Source: Ilumatobacteraceae bacterium (GTDB taxonomy: Bacteria > Actinomycetota > Acidimicrobiia > Acidimicrobiales > Ilumatobacteraceae). From it: a DNA stretch of 7,795 bases. The position numbers and the translations under genes were made by a program. Positions 1 to 6,395 of the stretch are shown piece after piece. Position 1 is the first letter of the stretch, and each line of letters begins with the position of its first letter. The notes under the pieces are model-generated. The model was not told where the DNA came from and searched no databases. It saw only the letters and a program-made list of their open reading frames with translations. The stretch is taken from contig JAHRVJ010000312.1 of the NCBI GenBank assembly GCA_019090765.1, forward strand, positions 1 to 7,795, given 5' to 3'.

Positions 1-1397
1 ACTCCAAACTCTCCGACAATGAACTGTTGGATCTTGTCGAGTACAGGGAATCCGACCAGCTTCTGATTCGAGATCTTGTCGAGGACCCCGACAGTGATCT
101 CACGAGTATTGCCTCCGAGCTCGCATTCCGAGTGAAGTTCACCGCGGGGTTCTCCGAACGCCTAGTTGCGCTCGCACCCAGTACAAGTCTCGTTGCCTAC
201 GCCATCGGGCGAGCCACATTTCCCTCTGAGTTCACGATCGGTGTCATATCGAGCATGGCGAGTTCAATTCGGAGCACCAAAGGACCCGAGCGACTTGATC
301 AGAGCCAAGCGATGCAGACCGCCCTATCAGTGTTATCCAATGATCCCGCCAGTTCCCTCGACCTGCTCCTCAATTCCGAAATGCTGCTATTGCTCGGCAC
401 CTGGACGCTCTTCGAACCCAACGTCATTGAAGGTTATGTCGCTTCCGCTCTATACGAATCGGTCAGTATGGATCCCAACCGCATCAACGACGGCTACCAG
501 GTACTGACCGAGCTCACACAGTTGGCGAACGGCCCTCTGGAAGAAGGAATGCAGCCCGGGCTTGCCCGCGGGGTCGCCATCTCAATGGCTGGCTACATCG
601 AAACGCTGGCCCCGGCGATTGGCGATGAAGGCTCATCGATGATCACGATCGTAGATGTGGGGCCAGATCGGAAACGCACCATCGAAGTCAAGCTCGGCAC
701 CTACGACGAAGTCGTAGATCTGTTCGGGGCGCTGATGCGTGACGAAACCTCCCAAGCAACGATAGGGCTGGTGCTCGGCGACTTCACGTCGACCATCGTG
801 AAGGACCTCGATGAAAACATCACTGATCACTACGGACTGGAGTACATCGCCCAGTTCTCCGACCTGCTCGCTGACGCCTCACGTGCCGAGCAAGCGGAAT
901 TGCTCATGGCCGCAGCAGCAAATGTGAAACGCATAGAGGGCCTAGGTGGGCTGATCGGCTTCGGCCTTGGGTCGATTCTGACAGCGGGCGGTACCTCGGC
1001 TCTGACGAAGAGCCTCACGCAACGCACGATCGGGGCGCTCACCGATTTCGCAGCAATGCCAGACGTCAGCCAGGAGGCGCCGTCAGGCAACACGATCCCG
1101 AACCGGGCCTACGACCTCATTACGATTTCGGCGATCTCGATGGTTGCCTCGAATGCTTCGCTACGGGTCTCACTCGGCCTCGACGACCTCGCTGATGAAG
1201 ATTGGGATGACGTCGATGACCAGCTCACCGCCATCAAGAACGCCAAGTCGTCAGATGACTGGGACACCGAAGTCGAACACCTCGAATATCTCAGCGAGCA
1301 AGTAATTCCGGCCTTGGGCGGCTATCTGAGACGTGTTCGAAAATTCGAAGGGGTCGATGAGATGCGCGAGGGGCGGAACCCTGTGCGAGCGGACTAA
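1..1397 (+). CDS. Large acidic hypothetical protein, DUF6571-like (5' end outside the window)
   Basis: Function unknown. The frame is open to the left edge: eight sense codons (S-K-L-S-D-N-E-L) precede the first possible start, a TTG at 27. The true N-terminus is therefore probably upstream, and residue numbers here count from that TTG (456 aa). The protein is predicted to be mostly alpha-helical, with no obvious signal peptide or catalytic motif in the visible part. A glycine-rich hydrophobic stretch lies at residues 305-322, and a strongly acidic run at 386-398 has nine Asp/Glu in thirteen. The order of segments (an FxxxFxxxL-type helix near 38-50, 'FPSEF' at 65-69, 'SVLSNDPASS' near 101-110, then L-rich helices and a GLGG segment) resembles actinobacterial DUF6571-type proteins. 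Those are often found near WXG100/ESX-like genes, but no such partner is visible here. The family link is from memory of the pattern, not a search. TAA ends the gene at 1395-1397. Confidence 0.8.
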   Translation, partial: SKLSDNELLDLVEYRESDQLLIRDLVEDPDSDLTSIASELAFRVKFTAGFSERLVALAPSTSLVAYAIGRATFPSEFTIGVISSMASSIRSTKGPERLDQSQAMQTALSVLSNDPASSLDLLLNSEMLLLLGTWTLFEPNVIEGYVASALYESVSMDPNRINDGYQVLTELTQLANGPLEEGMQPGLARGVAISMAGYIETLAPAIGDEGSSMITIVDVGPDRKRTIEVKLGTYDEVVDLFGALMRDETSQATIGLVLGDFTSTIVKDLDENITDHYGLEYIAQFSDLLADASRAEQAELLMAAAANVKRIEGLGGLIGFGLGSILTAGGTSALTKSLTQRTIGALTDFAAMPDVSQEAPSGNTIPNRAYDLITISAISMVASNASLRVSLGLDDLADEDWDDVDDQLTAIKNAKSSDDWDTEVEHLEYLSEQVIPALGGYLRRVRKFEGVDEMREGRNPVRAD

Positions 1398-1419
1398 CGA
1401 ACCCTGCTCGGGCCACCAA

Positions 1420-1432
1420 CCGGCTCAGCCGG
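1420..1432. terminator. Small GC-rich hairpin between convergent genes
   Basis: CCGGC (1420-1424), loop TCA, GCCGG (1428-1432) forms a perfect 5-bp stem in the 42-base gap between the convergent stop codons at 1397 and 1440. Its position suits a bidirectional transcription stop. The stem is short and no T-tract follows on either strand, so it is at best a weak or factor-assisted terminator, and could be chance in GC-rich DNA. Confidence 0.3.
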
Positions 1433-1439
1433 CTCTCGA

Positions 1440-2102
1440 TCAATAGCTAAGTGCCGGTTCGAGTTCGTCGATCTCGCAACGGCCCATCAGCCAGGCGAGC
1501 CGAACCTCGGGTGTCGCGTTCAGCGCCAACTGAGGGAGTTGTGTCATCCCCATTGGTTGACGAGCCTGCCAGAGCATCGTCATCCGGCCCAGTTCAAGCC
1601 TGAGATATTCAGGTGGCAGATCGGCAAATCCGATTCCGACGTCGAGATCGATGAGGTGAATATCGACCTCTCGCAGACGGAGAAATGGGAGGTCGCGAAT
1701 CGGCAGGGTTTCGGTTATCCCGATGCCATGACCTTCCCACGCAGAGGAGTCCCAACGTCCTTCCAGATCTCGAATCGAGCGTCGCAAGCGATCGAGCTGT
1801 TCTGTGGCCGGGAGTGAACTACCCGCTTCGATACCGGCAGCTCGCGCTTCGCGGCCACCCGGGTACTGCTCGCCGACACGGCCTTCGGCGGCCGCGTCAA
1901 AGATCCTGATATGCCCAATGGCGTTATCAGCCAGATGAGTGATGACATGACCGCGCGACCATCCCGGCAGGGTTGAAGGCTCCGACAAGTCAAGTTGCTC
2001 GGCCTCCGTAAAGCGGTCGAGCACCGCAAGCAGCCGGGCGTGTTCCGTCGCGGTCAAGGTGAGGTCACGCTCAAGATCGGAAGATCGCCCAATCTGGCCC
2101 AC
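1440..2102 (-). CDS. Maleylpyruvate isomerase-family mycothiol-dependent enzyme (DinB/MDMPI fold)
   Basis: A 220-aa soluble protein. The N-terminal helical domain carries the hallmark 'LPGWSRGHVITHLADNA' (residues 45-61), and a second block 'REVDIHLIDLDVG' lies at 144-156. The putative divalent-metal ligands H56, E145 and H149 are all present; their spacing (H-88-E-3-H) closely matches the Zn triad I recall for Corynebacterium glutamicum maleylpyruvate isomerase (H52/E144/H148). The C-terminus is short, as in many family members. The family uses mycothiol as cosubstrate in isomerisation or thiol-transfer reactions, but most genomic paralogues have no known substrate. No gentisate or other ring-cleavage gene is nearby, so I do not call it a true maleylpyruvate isomerase. 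The start is a GTG at 2102; an in-frame TGA lies immediately upstream, so no longer form is possible. No good ribosome-binding site is seen, but a TAATGT box sits 6 bases upstream, suggesting a leaderless mRNA. It diverges from gnd. Confidence 0.88.
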   Translation of the reverse strand: MGQIGRSSDLERDLTLTATEHARLLAVLDRFTEAEQLDLSEPSTLPGWSRGHVITHLADNAIGHIRIFDAAAEGRVGEQYPGGREARAAGIEAGSSLPATEQLDRLRRSIRDLEGRWDSSAWEGHGIGITETLPIRDLPFLRLREVDIHLIDLDVGIGFADLPPEYLRLELGRMTMLWQARQPMGMTQLPQLALNATPEVRLAWLMGRCEIDELEPALSY

Positions 2103-2105
2103 TCA

Positions 2106-2140
2106 CCGACATTACCCCTACTGGCGTGGCAACCTGTCGG
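2106..2140. promoter_or_regulatory. Inverted repeat spanning the divergent MDMPI/gnd promoter region
   Basis: CCGACA (2106-2111) and its exact reverse complement TGTCGG (2135-2140) frame a 23-base spacer. They fill almost the whole 39-base gap between the two divergent start codons. Both promoters must lie here or inside the opposing genes, so a shared operator is possible. Six-base arms at this distance can arise by chance. Confidence 0.25.
2109..2114 (-). promoter_or_regulatory. Possible -10 box for a leaderless transcript of the MDMPI-fold gene
   Basis: Read on the - strand, TAATGT fits the actinobacterial TANNNT -10 pattern and is followed by CGGTGA and then the GTG start at 2102. This 6-base spacing would place transcription initiation at or beside the start codon, which agrees with the lack of a Shine-Dalgarno site. 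No convincing -35 hexamer is found 16-18 bases further up. Inference from pattern only. Confidence 0.35.
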
Positions 2141-2141
2141 C

Positions 2142-3164
2142 ATGCAACTCGGAATGATCGGTCTCGGGCGCATGGGCGCCAACATGGTTCGCCGGCTACA
2201 CGCGGACGGGCACGACTGCGTCGTCTACGACGTTGTCGAAGCACCGATCGCCGAACTCGAAAGCGAAGGGGCGACAGGAGCGCGCACCCTTGAAGAACTT
2301 GTCGAAAGCCTCGCCACACCGCGAGCGATCTGGGTGATGGTTCCCGCCGCGCTGGTAGAGGACACGCTGGCCCTTCTCGTTCCGCTGCTCGACGAGGGCG
2401 ACACTGTGATCGACGGCGGGAACTCGTGGTATCACCTCGACGTTGACCGCTCCGCGGCACTCGCACCTCAAGGGATCGACTACCTCGACATTGGCACCAG
2501 CGGCGGGGTGTACGGCCTCGAACGTGGCTACTGCTTGATGATTGGCGGTCCTCCCGCAGCCGTGGCCCGCCTAGAACCAATCTTCGACACGCTCGCACCG
2601 GGAATCGGTACTGCCGAACGTACACCCGGCCGCGAGGGCGACGTCGCGCCGGAGGAGCGCGGCTGGTTGCACTGCGGGCCGAGTGGGTCGGGGCATTTTG
2701 TCAAGATGGTCCACAACGGCATCGAGTACGGAATGATGGCCGCCTACGCGGAAGGACTCAACGTTCTCGCCAAGGCCAACATCGGAGCCCAAGACCATGA
2801 GGCCGACGCCGAAACTGCTCCCCTACACGCCGCGAAGTACTACCAGTACGACATCGATCTTTCGAAGGTGACTGAGGTTTGGCGGCGCGGTTCGGTGATC
2901 AGTTCCTGGCTGCTCGACCTGACCGCCGAGGCCTTGGTCGATGACCCCCAGCTTGACGCATACGGCGGAATCGTGAGCGACTCAGGGGAGGGCCGATGGA
3001 CGATCAACGCGGCAATCGACGAAGGCGTTCCAGTGCCTGTCTTATCGGCAGCGCTCTATGAACGCTTCGCGTCGCGAGGACGAGACGATGTCGCGAACAA
3101 GGTCCTCTCAGCGATGCGCGCCGGGTTCGGTGGACACAAGGAACGCAAGGAGTCGAGCCGATGA
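2142..3164 (+). CDS. gnd: 6-phosphogluconate dehydrogenase, decarboxylating, short (GndA/YqeC-like) form
   Basis: Oxidatively decarboxylates 6-phosphogluconate to ribulose 5-phosphate in the cytosol. The 340-aa product has an N-terminal Rossmann fold with GLGRMG at 7-12, 'DGGNSWY' at 91-97, the substrate-binding SGG at 120-122 in 'GTSGGVYGLERGY', and the catalytic block 'GHFVKMVHNGIEYG' at 184-197, where K188 and E195 match the acid/base pair of characterised enzymes. 'SDSGEGRWT' at 279-287 is also typical. The length fits the short bacterial form, not the ~470-aa NADP enzyme. The residue ending the second strand is D30 (in 'YDVV') where NADP enzymes carry an N-R-T motif, so NAD+ preference is inferred. 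The ATG at 2142 is chosen because 'MQLGMIGLG' is the canonical N-terminus; the frame's upward extension to 1995 lies antisense inside the neighbouring gene. There is no clear Shine-Dalgarno site. Its TGA overlaps the zwf ATG by 4 bases, so the two are translationally coupled. Confidence 0.95.
   Translation: MQLGMIGLGRMGANMVRRLHADGHDCVVYDVVEAPIAELESEGATGARTLEELVESLATPRAIWVMVPAALVEDTLALLVPLLDEGDTVIDGGNSWYHLDVDRSAALAPQGIDYLDIGTSGGVYGLERGYCLMIGGPPAAVARLEPIFDTLAPGIGTAERTPGREGDVAPEERGWLHCGPSGSGHFVKMVHNGIEYGMMAAYAEGLNVLAKANIGAQDHEADAETAPLHAAKYYQYDIDLSKVTEVWRRGSVISSWLLDLTAEALVDDPQLDAYGGIVSDSGEGRWTINAAIDEGVPVPVLSAALYERFASRGRDDVANKVLSAMRAGFGGHKERKESSR
3147..3152 (+). promoter_or_regulatory. Ribosome-binding site of zwf
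   Basis: A full AAGGAG lies inside the end of gnd, 8 bases before the ATG at 3161. It fixes the zwf start and shows that zwf can initiate independently, as well as by coupling through the ATGA overlap. Confidence 0.75.
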
Positions 3165-4624
3165 GTAGCGGCACCCACGCTCACGACGAAACGGCGCACG
3201 TCGACACGGCCCTGATCGACAGCCACCAACCCACCGCCGACGCGCTCGTACTATTCGGGGCCACCGGCGATCTGGCCAAGCGAAAGCTCTTTCCTTCTCT
3301 GTACCGCCTCGAACGTTCCGGAGTACTGCAAGTTCCGGTGATCGGAGTTGCGCGCAGCGACTGGACCGATGACGACTTCCGCGCTCATACCCGCGAATCG
3401 ATTGAGGCACACATCACCGACGCCGACCCGGCGGTCATCGACTCCTTGTGTGCCCGGATGGATCTCGTGCAAGGCGACTACTCAGATGCGCAGACCTGGG
3501 AAACCCTCCGAGAAACACTCGATCAACACAACTCCCTCGTAGCCGTTTTCTACATGGCGATACCTCCAACGATGTTTCCGACCGTCGCGAAGAAGCTCGC
3601 TTCGGTCGGGCTGAACCAGCGTGGACGGGTAGTGGTTGAGAAGCCATTTGGGCGCGACCTCGCATCGGCAATCGAGCTCAACAAGACACTGCACTCCGTC
3701 TTTGCCGAGGACCACATCTTCCGCATCGACCACTACCTCGGCAAAGAAGCAGTCGAGGACCTGCTCGTATTCCGCTTCGCGAACACCTTGCTCGAACCCG
3801 TCTGGAATCGCAACTACGTCCGCAGCGTTCAGATCACAATGGCCGAAACACTTGACGTTGAAGGTCGGGGCTCCTTTTACGACTCTGTCGGGGCAATCCG
3901 CGATGTCATGCAGAACCACCTCCTGCAAGTGGTGGCGCTGCTTGCCATGGAACCACCCGCCGGCGCCGACTCGGGGTTCCTCCAGGATGAAAAGGCCAAG
4001 GTGATCGCGGCAATGCGCCCGATCAGCCCGGACGCGTTGGTCCGCGGGCAATACGTGGGCTATCGCGACGAGCCTGGCGTCGAGCCAGAGTCGACTGTGG
4101 AGACTTTTGTTGCGGCCCGGCTGGAGATCGACTCATGGCGTTGGGCGGGAGTTCCGTGGTACGTGAGGGTCGGCAAAGCCCTTGAGCAGAGTGCCACCGA
4201 AGCAGTCATCGAGCTTCGAGAACCTCCCCGAATGCTCTTTGACGAAGCGGGTGGGCCTCCGCCGGGAAGAAATCTCATCCGGATGCGGCTCGGCAAGAAC
4301 GACGGTGTCACCTTCGCGCTGCAAGCAAAGACCCCGGGACCACAACTCGACAGTCAGGAAGTCGACGTCAACGTAGATTTCGCGGCCGCTCTTGGGGAAC
4401 GCCAAGACGCCTACGAACGCCTTATCGGCGACGCGCTCCTTGGATCACTGCGTCGATTCGCTCGACAAGACATCGTGGAGGGAACCTGGCGAGTCGTTCA
4501 ACCTGCCCTCGACAACCCCGGTCAAGTCCTGCCGTACTTTCGAGGGTCGTGGGGCCCCACCGACGCCGACGACATCCTCGTCAAGGGAGACGCTTGGTTC
4601 CCACCGTCTCCACCGCGAGCGTGA
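3161..4624 (+). CDS. zwf: Glucose-6-phosphate 1-dehydrogenase
   Basis: Cytosolic enzyme that oxidises glucose 6-phosphate to 6-phosphogluconolactone with reduction of NAD(P)+, the entry step of the oxidative pentose phosphate pathway. The 487-aa length is normal. The Rossmann dinucleotide motif GATGDLA is at 33-39, EKPFG at 160-164, and the family signature RIDHYLGKE at 188-196. H253 (in 'RDVMQNHLLQ') lies exactly 62 residues after H191, as the catalytic base His240 does after His178 in the Leuconostoc mesenteroides enzyme, and D190 supplies the paired acid. All key residues are present, so it should be active. About 28 residues precede the first strand and hold four histidines (6, 8, 13, 22), a variable extension. 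It is coupled to gnd by ATGA overlap. The usual partners pgl/devB (6-phosphogluconolactonase) and opcA do not follow; the next gene is an unrelated transporter. Confidence 0.97.
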   Translation: MSSGTHAHDETAHVDTALIDSHQPTADALVLFGATGDLAKRKLFPSLYRLERSGVLQVPVIGVARSDWTDDDFRAHTRESIEAHITDADPAVIDSLCARMDLVQGDYSDAQTWETLRETLDQHNSLVAVFYMAIPPTMFPTVAKKLASVGLNQRGRVVVEKPFGRDLASAIELNKTLHSVFAEDHIFRIDHYLGKEAVEDLLVFRFANTLLEPVWNRNYVRSVQITMAETLDVEGRGSFYDSVGAIRDVMQNHLLQVVALLAMEPPAGADSGFLQDEKAKVIAAMRPISPDALVRGQYVGYRDEPGVEPESTVETFVAARLEIDSWRWAGVPWYVRVGKALEQSATEAVIELREPPRMLFDEAGGPPPGRNLIRMRLGKNDGVTFALQAKTPGPQLDSQEVDVNVDFAAALGERQDAYERLIGDALLGSLRRFARQDIVEGTWRVVQPALDNPGQVLPYFRGSWGPTDADDILVKGDAWFPPSPPRA

Positions 4625-4644
4625 AGATCGGGCAACTACCGCAG

Positions 4645-4650
4645 TATGGT
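4645..4650 (+). promoter_or_regulatory. Possible -10 box upstream of the EamA gene
   Basis: TATGGT fits TANNNT and lies 42 bases before the ATG at 4693. A poor -35 candidate (TGAAGA, 4622-4627, three of six matches to TTGACA) stands 17 bases upstream. The box overlaps the left arm of the inverted repeat described separately. Weak, pattern only. Confidence 0.25.
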
Positions 4651-4694
4651 GGTCTCACCAATCGGGCACATTGTCCCGCTATGTGAGACACCAT
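4646..4694 (+). promoter_or_regulatory. Imperfect inverted repeat covering the EamA gene start
   Basis: ATGGTGGTCTCAC (4646-4658) is complementary to GTGAGACACCAT (4683-4694) except for one extra G in the left arm. The 24-base interior holds a nested pair, CGGG (4663-4666) with CCCG (4675-4678). The right arm includes the A and T of the transporter's start codon. It lies in the only gap between zwf and the transporter. It could be an operator, an RNA hairpin hiding the start codon, or a stem ending gnd-zwf transcription; the absence of a T-tract argues against a classical intrinsic terminator. Confidence 0.45.
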
Positions 4695-5583
4695 GTGGAT
4701 CCCGATCACCCTTGCCGCCGCCACCTTCCAAATCCTGCGCACGTCGCGGCAACACCAACTGCGATCAATCCTCTCGGTTAACGCGGCCGGATTCGTTCGT
4801 TATGCCTACGGGTTCCCACTCGCTTTACTAGCAGCGTTCGCCACATTTGTAGTTGCGGGCCAACCGCTACCAGAGATCCCAGCACGGTTCTGGCCGATCG
4901 TGGCAGGCGCCGGAATAGCGCAGATTCTCGGAACGCTGGCTCTCCTCCGCGCGTTCGACCTCCGTGACTTCGCAATTGGCACTGTCTATTCCAAGACCGA
5001 GGTGATCCTGGTCGCTCTCGTTTCGGCCATCGTGCTCGGCGAATCGCTTCAGCCACTCGGATGGGTCGCCGCGTTCGTTTGCACCATCGGGGTGGCCTGG
5101 CTGGCAGCCCCAAATCGGTTGGTCGACATCCTCACCCATGCCAGCGATCCGGCGGCATTGATGGGGATCGCCGCAGCTGGGTGCTTCGCGTTCACCGCCG
5201 TTGGAATTCGCGCGGCAACCACGTCGCTCGGTGACGACCCGACGTGGAACCGGGTGGTGCTCGCGATAGCCGTGATGCTCACTATTCAGGCCACCCTGAA
5301 TGCCGCGCAACTCTTCAGCACCGATCCGAACGAACTCCTCAACGTTGGCCGCGCTTGGCGCTCAGCGATCCCGGTAGGGATTCTCAGCCTGTGTGGGTCA
5401 GCCGGTTGGGCAACTGCGATTGCGCTCTCGAACGCAACGAAGGTACGCACACTCGGGCAAGTCGAGTTACTGATGGCCTTCGCCATCTCGGCCTGGTGGC
5501 TGCACGAACGTCACACCCGAGCCGAGTACGCCGCCAGTGCACTGGTGATGATTGGCATCATCGGCGTCATCACGTTGGGCTAG
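4693..5583 (+). CDS. EamA/DMT-superfamily transporter, 10 membrane segments
   Basis: A 296-aa inner-membrane protein made almost wholly of hydrophobic helices, as expected for the drug/metabolite transporter superfamily with two EamA repeats of five helices. Repeat 1 spans about residues 1-139 and ends with the typical 'YSKTEVILVALVSA' (99-112) and 'LGESLQPLGW' (115-124), followed by a glycine-containing helix to 138. Repeat 2 spans about 153-296 and ends with 'LGQVELLMAF' (254-263), 'HERHTRAEY' (271-279) and a last helix. The short basic segment after helix 1 ('RTSRQHQLR', 16-24) fits a cytoplasmic loop. Family members export or exchange amino acids, nucleosides, drugs or other metabolites; the substrate cannot be told from sequence. 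ATG 4693 begins the first helix directly, and only a weak GAGA (4685-4688) could serve as ribosome-binding site. It follows zwf after 68 bases and may be separately regulated through the inverted repeat there. It ends at 5583 within a CTAG shared with the convergent ATPase gene. Confidence 0.88.
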   Translation: MWIPITLAAATFQILRTSRQHQLRSILSVNAAGFVRYAYGFPLALLAAFATFVVAGQPLPEIPARFWPIVAGAGIAQILGTLALLRAFDLRDFAIGTVYSKTEVILVALVSAIVLGESLQPLGWVAAFVCTIGVAWLAAPNRLVDILTHASDPAALMGIAAAGCFAFTAVGIRAATTSLGDDPTWNRVVLAIAVMLTIQATLNAAQLFSTDPNELLNVGRAWRSAIPVGILSLCGSAGWATAIALSNATKVRTLGQVELLMAFAISAWWLHERHTRAEYAASALVMIGIIGVITLG

Positions 5584-6395
5584 TCGTCGCCATGACCATT
5601 CGGGCCACAATCAGACGCCAATGTGCGGCGCGGTACAACAATCACAGTGCCGTCGTCGGGGTCGATCTCGACCGTTACCCGTGCGTCGAATACATCAGCC
5701 AACCGCTCCGCGGTGAGTACCTCCGCAGCGGTTCCGGTTGCAACTACCGCTCCTCTATCGAGCATCGCCAACCGATCGGTGTACGCACCGGCCAAAGTGA
5801 GGTCGTGCATCGCTGAAAACACAGTCAACCCGCTGTGTTCGCGCATCTCTGCGACAAGTTCGAGGGCCTGCTGTTGATGACCGATATCGAGCGCCGAAGT
5901 GGGCTCGTCAAGCAGCAGCACAGGCGCCTCCTGCGCCAGCGCCCTGGCCAACACGACTCGCTGGCGCTCGCCGCCGCTAAGTGAGCCGAGATGCCGAGTT
6001 GCGAATTCGTCAAGCCGGAGCCTGGCAATTACCTCGGCAACGACATCACGATCGTGGGCACTCTCGGAACCAAAATACCCGATATACGGAGTGCGCCCGA
6101 GCAGCACGTAGTCGAACGATGTCATGTCGGCTGGAATCAGCGGCTCCTGCGGCACGTAGGCGACCAACGCGGCGCGCTCGCGAATGTGCTGCTCAGCGAG
6201 ATCGACGCTGCCGACGGATATGGAACCAGTCGACTCAACCAGCCCAGCCGCGGCTCGCAAGAGCGAAGACTTGCCCGCACCATTCGGACCGACCAACCCA
6301 ACCCATTCCCCTGACTCGATCCGTTCCGTGAATGGTTCGAGAGCTAGCCGCTTGCCATATCTGACGCCAACTGCGTCAAAGGCCAACTCACTCAT
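5580..6395 (-). CDS. ABC importer ATPase of the iron-siderophore/haem/cobalamin class (FecE/BtuD-like)
   Basis: Cytoplasmic ATP-hydrolysing subunit, 271 aa, driving uptake through the permease encoded just upstream. All nucleotide-binding motifs are intact: Walker A GPNGAGKS (36-43), Q-loop Q83 in 'VPQEP', ABC signature LSGGE (139-143), Walker B 'LLLDEP' (160-165) with catalytic E164, D-loop 'SALD' (167-170), and H-loop H197 in 'AMHDL'. The segment 'FDYVLLGRTPYIG' (94-106) after the Q-loop is characteristic of this importer class. The C-terminus past residue 258 is a short polar tail. The ATG at 6395 is preceded by AAGGTG at 5 bases' spacing and overlaps the permease TGA as ATGA, so the two are translationally coupled and probably made in matched amounts. 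The substrate (ferric siderophore, haem or vitamin B12) cannot be decided from this subunit. Confidence 0.95.
   Translation of the reverse strand: MSELAFDAVGVRYGKRLALEPFTERIESGEWVGLVGPNGAGKSSLLRAAAGLVESTGSISVGSVDLAEQHIRERAALVAYVPQEPLIPADMTSFDYVLLGRTPYIGYFGSESAHDRDVVAEVIARLRLDEFATRHLGSLSGGERQRVVLARALAQEAPVLLLDEPTSALDIGHQQQALELVAEMREHSGLTVFSAMHDLTLAGAYTDRLAMLDRGAVVATGTAAEVLTAERLADVFDARVTVEIDPDDGTVIVVPRRTLASDCGPNGHGDD

Noticed and set aside
1440..2102. Naming the MDMPI-fold gene as true maleylpyruvate isomerase of the gentisate pathway
   Set aside because: The metal triad is present but no gentisate dioxygenase or fumarylpyruvate hydrolase is nearby, and most members of the family have other or unknown substrates.
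1995..2141. Upstream extension of the gnd frame giving a 389-aa protein
   Set aside because: It runs antisense through the start of the MDMPI-fold gene, and the extra residues do not look like any 6PGDH; the canonical N-terminus begins at ATG 2142.
2071..2625. 184-aa open frame on the - strand inside gnd
   Set aside because: Arg/Ser-rich translation typical of a shadow frame in GC-rich DNA, overlapping two well-supported genes.
3482..4051. 189-aa open frame on the - strand inside zwf
   Set aside because: Antisense shadow of a clearly conserved enzyme; no recognisable protein features.
5244..5816. 190-aa + strand open frame across the end of the EamA gene and the ATPase gene
   Set aside because: Out of frame with the transporter and antisense to the ATPase; composition is shadow-like.
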